The position numbers and the translations under genes were made by a program. Positions 57,115 to 64,000 of a stretch of 64,000 nt of DNA are shown here, piece by piece; the stretch's first letter is position 1, and every line of letters begins with the position of its first letter. Below the pieces are notes generated by a model. That model did not search any database. It had not been told where the DNA came from and worked only from the letters and a program-made list of their open reading frames with translations. Origin of the DNA: Parelaphostrongylus tenuis (Eukaryota > Nematoda > Chromadorea > Rhabditida > Metastrongylidae); NCBI GenBank assembly GCA_019055375.1, contig JAHQIW010000777.1, positions 1 through 64,000 of the forward strand, read 5' to 3'.

Positions 57115-57453
57115 TTGCCTTTTATATCCGTTTTTCGCTTCTTTTCCGATCAAAAGTCAGACGATAATTCAAAAAAGGAACTCTTTAAAAACCGTTGTAC
57201 AGCGCTTAAATGTAAAAACTACCAATGTGAGCTCGCTGTGATACTTAATTCAACACCTGGTAGAAAGATTTGTGGCAATGACAAGATTGTGGAAATAGAT
57301 GAGTCGTTGTTCACGAAGAGAAAGAGTGGTTATGTAAAACCTCAACCATGGAACTTCCAGGGGAAACCCGTCAAACAATGTCAGTGTATCCTGGTGATGG
57401 TTTTGGATCGTGAAGCATTAATCTTACTGGCTCAAAAACAGCACCCGAAATGA
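57115..57453 (+). pseudogene. Merlin-like (IS1595/ISXO2-type) transposase fragment
   Basis: A 112-codon open segment. Residues about 30-40 read CTALKCKNYQC, resembling the zinc-ribbon lead-in of these transposases. Residues 60-73 read IVEIDESLFTKRKS, the first DDE block, followed by WNFQG and CILVMVLDREALILL. The full enzyme is about three times longer, and the remaining DDE residues are missing after a junction at 57450, where copy 1 has 740 bp more. Probably a dead remnant of a cut-and-paste element. Confidence 0.65.
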
Positions 57454-57607
57454 GATAATTAGAGTTGTGTGTATTCGATTGCTGTCTTATAGTTTGAGAG
57501 GCACATCAAAGTGACTGCACATTTATTCCTCGTTTGCCCTCTTGCCATATCAATAGTTGTCTAAGTTTTTATTTTGATAATTAGCGTAAAAAGAATGGTG
57601 TGAAAAC

Positions 57608-57715
57608 GGGCGTTGGTAGCGCAACGGTTCATCACGCGCCCCCGGATAGGGTAAAATATGGGTCTGAATCCCCAATTGACGCAAATGTTTTTGCACATCA
57701 CTCTTTATCCTTGGG
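57608..57715 (+). repeat. tRNA-derived SINE (family GCGCYGGTAG), duplication copy 2
   Basis: GCGTTGGTAGCGCAACGGTT (A box) and GGGTCTGAATCCC (B box), then CAATTGACGCAAATGTTTTT and CACATCACTCTTTATC. Orthologous within the duplication to 24336-24440, so it inserted before the duplication. Confidence 0.65.
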
Positions 57716-59483
57716 TATTTTGATTTTTTATTTTGCTGGTAATTGTAGGGTAAATCTGTTTTGATTCAGAAAGGTATGACAATATTTTGACACTTCATAC
57801 CCGAGCAACGGGATCCCATTCAACGTTTTACAGTTGCACATCATTCACGGTATTGGATAAATATCTGCAACACTATACCACAACTGAAAGAGGCTAACAG
57901 AAAGAATTCCAGTTGACAATATTTCAGTATATCGTTCAAAGGTATTTGAGATGGTACTAGTGCATGTGCACGAGTTGTGCAATTCAAGCTTGAGTAATCA
58001 AACCTTTATATTGAAATTTTTAACATAGATAACAGAACTAGGGATTGCAATTGTGCGAGTTTTAATCGTTTTAATCGTTTTCTTTTGAAGTTGACACTTT
58101 CTGTCCCTGTCATTCAGTGAGATATTTAGAGTTGGAAGCTATGGCTTGCTTTCGTGTAGGTAAAAACCTTCAGTTTGCTTCATCCCATTCTATTTCGTGC
58201 ATTCACATTGATCAACTTTAAAATCGAACGTTGAGAGCTAGGTTTCTGATTGCGAGTCAAAATCGATTGTCCTTGCCGGCATGATAGGCTCAGATACACA
58301 CTCATTCCGAGGGCTCCAGTCCAATCTGTAGACGCCAGTGTGAAACTCATCAGGCTTTCTCCTCAGTTTTATTTATGTATAGATTATTCAGTTATTAACT
58401 TGAGCCTATGGTCCTTTTCAGCAGAATTACTTCAAGCTCTCTTATAACACTTCAACTTCGTTTTCTTCACAGCTTGATGTCGTTGCTTAGCTGGCGAGAA
58501 TTGTCAAATCCTATTCTGATACACATCTCTTCAAATGTAAATATGTGTACGAATTTTCAGGACAAAAACATTATCTGGGCCGAATTCGTATTGACGAAAA
58601 CGCCGATGCCTTCGAGCCCTTGTAACCGCATTCTGCGCGAAAAGAAGCAAATTATATGATACGGGATTGAACTTAAAGTTCACACATTATTTACAACATG
58701 GAACAAAATTATGTATGCAGCCTGTGTGCTGGGTTTTTAGAAATAATAAAGTCGTCGAGGGCAATTTCACCTAGAGTTTGATTCGTGAGGCAAATCTCAC
58801 ACGCAAGGTTATCGGCATGCAAAAACGATAGTTTGCGTGAGGTGGGTTAGACAAAATGCTGAACGAGACAAACCTCATAAGGCAACGCACTCAGATGCTT
58901 AATACTATAGCGTACGACCAGTGGCTGTTGTGAGAAAGGTTTCTTTCAATTGACTATAGATGAATTGCCGTTGAATCTCTTGATGTGCTTCATCGATATT
59001 AGAGGCACTTCTCCGCTGTATCGATCTATTTAGAATGCTTTGGTGGTTAAAGGTTAACCTTTTGAGCGATAAAGTCAGAGATTGCTTTGGCAATCAATTG
59101 TATTCCGAGCACTCAGCAGACCGCCGCTGAAAGATCATGGCCCAGTTAAAGCTAACATTGGTGCTTGTGTTTAGCCCCACCTATATGAGTTCTCGTGGTG
59201 ACTCTGTTGACGAACCGACTGAGTTGCAATTTTGTGGTCCGCTAGTAGTTGTGCTGCTCTCTGTATCGGGCGTTGTGTTTGGACCGATAGTATCGATCAG
59301 CTTTGATCACGCAGGACTTAGATTGGCGGTATCATCAGGAATGCTGATTATTAGTTTATAACGAACAGCAACAATGAATATCCCATTCAATGAACAATGA
59401 GTTTGTTTAAGCGAACGAGCTAAAAAAGGGAATATTACAATAACTTTATATTCCTAAGAGAATTGAGTGATGGACAAAAATAC

Positions 59484-59520
59484 GGCCTCAGGCGGGAATC
59501 GAACTCACGTTTTATCCTAT
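59484..59520 (-). repeat. tRNA-like B-box fragment
   Basis: The - strand reads GAGTTCGATTCCCGCC, a near-perfect Pol III B box, with no A box within tRNA distance. It is followed by a TGTAACATC-AACA-TGCGAAAAA block that recurs at 59815-59850, so the two lie in related repeats. Confidence 0.45.
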
Positions 59521-59707
59521 CATCCTATATGTAACATCTTAACATTGCGAAAAACGCAGTAAAAATACTGAAATTTCGGTAGTATTAGATCTAACAGTGG
59601 CCGTCAGCTCAACTTGGTTTATAAAGCGAAATCGCATACCCGACCAAACCTGCTAAAGTTTGATGGTTGAGAGCTCAGATGTTGAAGAATGAGCGGTTGG
59701 GCAAATG

Positions 59708-59785
59708 TGCCTCTGTGGTGTAGTGGTAAAGCACGCGCCCTCGAATAGGATGTAACGCGGGATCGATTCCCCCTGAGAACGTGTT
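59708..59785 (+). repeat. tRNA-like SINE head
   Basis: A box TGGTGTAGTGGTAAAGC and B box GGGATCGATTCCCC at tRNA spacing. 5' and 3' ends do not form an acceptor stem, and the downstream repeat block is shared with 59520-59560. A SINE, not a tRNA gene. Confidence 0.55.
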
Positions 59786-59885
59786 TTTGTCTACCATTTG
59801 ATTCTATTAGGAATATATGTAACATCATAACACTGCGAAAAAAGCAGTAAAAATAGTATAATAACTTTATTTGAACAATAATATA

Positions 59886-60309
59886 TAATAGGTTGAAGAG
59901 AAAGTTTCTGGAATTTGCCCATAACTTTAACATGTTCGCATGTTTTATATGCGATTTTCACATGGTTTGAAAGCTCGTTTTCTTGCGCATCGATTGATAT
60001 ATAACTCTTCTATACTGCCGCAAGGTGGAACTGAACCGCGAACAGAAACGACTGTTGATGCTTCACGAGTACAAAGTGGGCACAAATGCCGCTGACACTG
60101 TTCGTCGAATCAATGAGGCATGGGGCGAAGGAACTGTTGGAAAGACAGCTGTCTACGATCACTTCAATGACTATTAAATTATTGACTATTAACTATTGAC
60201 TATTCATTATTGACTCACTGACTATTAAATTGTCTTTTGTTCGAACCTAATTGATGCATAAATAAAGTTTTTATAAGCAAATTCCGGGAACTTTTTCCTC
60301 AACCTATTA
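59886..60309 (+). mobile_element. mariner deletion derivative (MITE-like), 424 bp
   Basis: Terminal inverted repeats TAATAGGTTGA (left) and TCAACCTATTA (right), including the TA target duplication, with longer similarity to the AAGTTTCTGGAATTTGC and GCAAATTCCGGGAACTT segments inside. Between them lie the N-terminal transposase codons (60022-60177), then TATTGACTATT-type repeats (60178-60235) marking the deletion junction, and the right end. It needs a helper transposase to move. Confidence 0.85.
60022..60177 (+). pseudogene. mariner transposase N-terminus (truncated)
   Basis: 51 codons ending in TAA reading VELNREQKRLLMLHEYKVGT, ADTVRRINEAWGEGTVGKTA and VYDHFNDY. This is the DNA-binding helix-turn-helix start of a mariner transposase of about 340 residues; the catalytic domain is deleted. 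No ATG at the family's start position (a GTG is present). Confidence 0.85.
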
Positions 60310-61695
60310 AACAGTCATAACGCGATGTTATGTGACGATCAGGTAATACGAATGCGGAATAAGTTCTCTGGTGATGAATGAGTAGGACCCTAGTGTACTG
60401 GTTCAAGAGTGTTCTTTCTTTAGAAAGAAATAAGTGAAACAACAATACCTCGAGATCGATAAGGAAGAAATCTATAACAGAAGTAGAAGAGTAACAGGCC
60501 AGCAACAACAAGAAGTGAAAAAGCCACACCAGTACTAGCGGAAAGACGCCAAGACAAAAGCGTCGATGCTAAGTCATTTTCGAAAATTTCGAGAACCGTA
60601 GGTCAGTGGCCGTGGAGCACGACGTTCGGCAGCGAAGCGCTAAATATTGCCATGTGAGCGTTGAAATTGTATCGAGGGGAACATCAAATGTGGAATTGAA
60701 TGCTTTAAATCGGTGGCGGGCAGGGCTTTGCTCATTGTAAAGCTCCGCTGCGTGGTGTACGCCTCCACTGCACTACGGCACAAACCATAACCCCAACGAC
60801 AACGATGCAGAAATGCTCACTATGGGTCAACAAATTTCGTCGTGACGGACGCTTAACCACGCGCTGCTGTCTTTGTGATAAGACCGAGGAACCAAATTCG
60901 AATATTCGTATTATGATTCCTAAATGGTCGACGTTATTGACATGACATTCACGAACCGGAAAAGTGAAAAATAGCAAGAAAACAGTGCAAGAGTTGCCGT
61001 ACTACCAAAACTTTCTCTTGTGTAGTGACAAAGGGTTGGCTCAAGAGTAAAAGAAGAGAGAAGCCAAGGATAGTAAATAAGTATGACAAATCAAACTACC
61101 TTCAAGATTAGGAACAATTTCATTACACTCCAAGCAAACAAGTCTTCTGTCTGGTTCGCTGGGATCGAATCGTAGAAGTGATTTGAACATTATATGATTT
61201 TACCAGAGCGTAGGATAAACTGCAGCATGGTGAGCATGGCTAGATTCTTCACTTTCGCGATCTTTCCACTTGTCGAATTACCTAAACACGCAGTTGCATT
61301 TCTTGACAGTCCTTCTTAAATATTCGTATAAAAAAACCAAGTGCACCTCCAGAAAGTTTTCAATAAGTCTACGACGTACTATCACACTATCTTCGACCCC
61401 GTCACGAATACCTTAAAATTTTGTTTACGCCGACTTGCAGAAGTACCAGAGCGATCCGTCGAGTTTAAATTGCCGGGAGGTACGAGATGGCACATGACCT
61501 TCTCGCGATCCTAAAACTCGAGTTGTCATGGAACAGTATGGTTAGGAAAAGAATTGTGAAGAAAATGGAAAGTATCATCTTGTAGCAGACAAATATGATC
61601 AAATGAGGAACGGTGTAGACTAAGAGCGCTTGAACAATGAGCACTTATTAAAGCATACATGACGTAGAAGATATAAGAAGTCGGACGAAATAAAT

Positions 61696-62180
61696 GAAAT
61701 CATCAAAATATCTCACCAGAGATCTTTCAGGGAATGTAGCTGAAAACATGGAATAGCCATAAATATGTGGGAGAGGCTGAAATAGGTATGCCAATGAACA
61801 GACAAACAGCATTTGTAAAGAATAAAGCTGAATCGTAGTCTTAAAACGTTCAAAAAAGAAATAAATGAAATCATCAAAATATCTCACCAGAGATCTTTCA
61901 GGGAATGTAGCTGAAAACATGGAATAGCCACAAATATGTGGGATAGGCTGAAAACAGGTATGCCAATAAACAGACAAACAGCATTTGTAGAGAATAAAGC
62001 TAAATCATAGTCTAAAAGCATTTTAAAAAAAGATATATGAAATCGTCAAAATATCTCACCAGAGATATTGCGGGAAATGTTGTTGAAAACATGGAATAGC
62101 CAGAAATATGGGGGAGAGGCTGAAAACAGGTATGCCAATGAATCGACAAGCAGCTTTTGTAAAGAATAAAACTGAATCGA
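61696..62180. repeat. Tandem triplication, 172-bp period
   Basis: Units begin at 61696, 61867 and 62039 with GAAATCATCAAAATATCTCA (third: GAAATCGTC). Units 1 and 2 are nearly identical, and unit 3 is more diverged. The paralogous position in copy 1 (26404-26530) has a single unit. Confidence 0.85.
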
Positions 62181-62219
62181 AGGTCACTATTTAATTAGGA
62201 GGATGAGCAAAAGTAACTG

Positions 62220-62490
62220 TCGATAGCCTCGCCGCTCTCAGTTCGAAACGGCTCTCATAATATCCCAGGCGCGCGGGTCAGAGCAACCGAAGAGACAACA
62301 CGCGACATAGACGATGCTGTCTAGAGACGATGTCCTTGCGCTATGACCTTGTATCACCTGTTGGATTCGTGACACTTTCAAAAAACGGTAAAGTGGTTTC
62401 GCGATTACAAACGAAGCGACCACTTGGAGGGCGAGTCGTGATCGAGTGGTTGTGATGCCCGTCGCGGCGCGCGAAAGGCCGAACTTCACC
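62220..62490 (+). repeat. SINE-like block with Leu/Ser-type tRNA head, copy 2
   Basis: Counterpart of 26560-26850. ATCGAGTGGTTGTGATGCCC and GTCGCGGCGCGCGAAAGGCC are retained. The long - strand frame 62238-62771 spans this repeat and beyond; it shares CCLFGCSDPR with copy 1 but shows no domain. Confidence 0.4.
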
Positions 62491-63249
62491 GACCTCTCCC
62501 TCCCCAATCTGCGGCAGCCATCATTGAACACGCTATAGAACGCCATAGCCAAGCTATCCTCGAGGTTTCGAGGAGGAACGCTCAACCAGTAATCTACAAC
62601 CTTCAGGAGGACGAAAAAAAAGAATTGAATGCTAGAAGTACTGAGAACCGCACAGTAAAAAAAAACACTGTGGAGACTGCTCAAGCTAAGAAAAGACTGG
62701 CCCGTATACCATGCAATTAGTTCGCCACTGGAGCGCGCCAATCCAAAGCAAAGAGCGGTTCTTGTGTGCAAAAATATCTTTTTGATGTTAACATTTAATC
62801 AAATTGTTCATCTTCACAAACGAAATTGAAAATTGGGCTTCCTAAATTCAGACAAACTCAGCTTTGGTTTTCACTCAGGTAACATAGACGTCTTGTCCTG
62901 CCTAGGAAGAAATCAATCAAATTATTACGTCTGTCTCGCAGCAAACCTCCAGCGGTGCGCTATACTATTATCTGATTTCATGTCTATACAGAAAACATTA
63001 AATTTGGTAGTAAAACTAGCAAACTGATTGGCTACTCAGATCTCTGCAAATGTAAACTGTGAAATTGCTTCGTTGTCACTTGGCAATGTCTCCAGCAACC
63101 TTTTCGCATGAATTACTTCCGTTGACTTGACACGTTGACTGATGTGAGCTTATACTTTAACATGTTAGTACGCGCGTGATTCCATTGACTCGACTGTGAA
63201 CTTTTCAATGAATTGATGTGCTGGATAGCATAGATGCTCCCATGCGCGC

Positions 63250-63555
63250 GCATATATATAAAAGGATAAAGGATAAAGCTCTCGACGTTGATCAATCCCT
63301 GAGGGATACGCCATTCATTCGACTTCAATTTTTAACTTCGTTTGAGGTGGTGAATGCACATCTGGCCTTTACAATGACTCGCGGTGGCCTCCCGCTGAAC
63401 CGAGTCAGCGTTGCTTATCCTCCCAGACAAGTCTGAGACCTGTATGGTACCAATTTACCGACCCCGGAAGGATGTATGGCTTGGTGAGCCATGAGCGCGA
63501 GATCGAACCAGTGACGTGCGACGCAGGGCACCTCTAACCACTGCGCCACATGAGC
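63250..63555 (-). repeat. tRNA-derived SINE (about 300 bp), copy B
   Basis: On the - strand: GCTCATGTGGCGCAGTGG (A box), GGTTCGATCTCGCG (B box), body with CAGACTTGTCTGGGAGG, tail GAGCTTTATCCTTTATCC. It inserted at the edge of the TA microsatellite; the paralogous site in copy 1 (about 29400) is empty. Confidence 0.85.
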
Positions 63556-63633
63556 ATATATATACGTATACATATATATATATATATATATAAACTCATG
63601 TGTATATATACGAATATATATGTATATGCGTAC

Positions 63634-63662
<29 letters not shown>
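63556..63662. repeat. TA-rich microsatellite
   Basis: Alternating TA with GTATAC/GTATAT variants. Counterpart of 29401-29540. Confidence 0.85.
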
Positions 63663-63664
<2 letters not shown>

Positions 63665-64000
63665 TATTATGATAGTAGGACGGTCCGTTTCACAAATTCT
63701 GAGGACCTTAGCACATTTTCAATCGTCTCTTCTTTTCACGACTGTCGTGCATAATCGCGGACCGACTCGAGTATAGCGGGTGGCGTGAGTTGCATACCGT
63801 GATTTGTAAAATATCGGCAACTGCGTGTGCAGCTGATTATTTCTTCAAACGAGAACGTCTCGCCAACGTGAAAGCGGCCATCATCGGGGTTGAGTGTATT
63901 CTCCTAGAGTCCACTCCACTGATCGTTTTGTCCAACTGTCGTCAGACTTTCTTGCTACATAACCACCCTCTCTGTATTCTGATGTCAATGTTAACTCTTT

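Larger units (their letters stand above)
51885..64000. repeat. Large duplication, copy 2
   Basis: Collinear with 18986-29850 (landmarks listed there). Private features of this copy are an extra block at about 58480-59060, an insertion of about 1.55 kb (59100-60650) with two tRNA-like sequences and a mariner deletion derivative, a tandem triplication (61696-62180) and a SINE (63250-63555). It lacks the 740 bp and 1.7 kb segments of copy 1. It runs off the window. Confidence 0.8.

Noticed and set aside
59708..59785. Possible functional tRNA gene
   Set aside because: A and B boxes are good but the ends do not pair into an acceptor stem and the downstream sequence is a repeat, so it was called a SINE head. 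The same reasoning applies at 24336, 27808, 46321, 50771 and 57608.
62238..62771. 177-codon open frame on the - strand
   Set aside because: It spans a SINE-like block shared with 26571-26852. Similarity between copies is explained by DNA duplication, and no domain is visible.

Overview
This is eukaryotic DNA that looks like non-coding or intronic sequence from a nematode, probably a strongylid such as a hookworm or a relative. That is an inference from three things. The sequence is AT-rich with no long open frames. Plausible exons are short and bounded by TTTCAG-like acceptors and GT donors. The transposon set combines RTE-type LINEs, a Penelope-like element (PLE) with a GIY-YIG nuclease, mariner, a Merlin-like transposase and tRNA-derived SINEs. 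I saw no bacterial operon, rRNA, spliced-leader RNA or CRISPR array.

Layout. 1-2 kb is strongly G/A-rich on the + strand and cytosine-poor. 3.2-3.8 kb is an RTE tail. 4.2-4.6 kb is the first of three short non-coding elements, each carrying hammerhead ribozymes in inverted arms. 6.9-11.4 kb holds three PLE copies, one on the - strand and two on the + strand. 12.8-13.6 kb is an RTE fragment on the - strand. 17.6-18.3 kb is hammerhead element B. About 19.0-29.85 kb is copy 1 of a large diverged duplication, and its copy 2 runs from about 51.9 kb to the end of the window. 30.0-33.7 kb is framed by an inverted repeat and contains hammerhead element C. 36-51.5 kb contains several small candidate exons on both strands among satellite-like repeats, mariner fragments and a 330-bp polypurine tract. 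51.9-64 kb repeats the 19-30 kb content (coiled-coil pseudogene, RTE, Merlin, SINE) with later insertions, including a small mariner deletion derivative and a new SINE.

The most notable system is the set of three hammerhead elements at 4189-4592, 17623-18271 and 32650-33284. Each contains a sense and an antisense copy of a roughly 320-nt unit with a type I hammerhead core (CUGANGA, stem II, GAAA, a minimal palindromic CAC/GUG stem III, cleavage after GUA or GUU). Elements B and C have clear 12-bp and 11-bp target-site duplications, so they moved as complete inverted dimers. They resemble animal retrozymes. Those are thought to use PLE machinery, and decayed PLE copies lie 2.3 kb from element A. 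No protein is encoded in them.

Host genes: none is complete. The best candidates are a coiled-coil exon pair (36.69-37.06 kb, -), a 66-codon exon (49.19-49.38 kb, -), a GC-rich terminal exon (43.59-43.82 kb, +), a short terminal exon (37.56-37.66 kb, +), an acidic C-terminal exon (45.55-45.63 kb, -) and a possible ankyrin exon (51.33-51.46 kb, -). All coordinates of decayed elements are approximate to about 10-50 bp.
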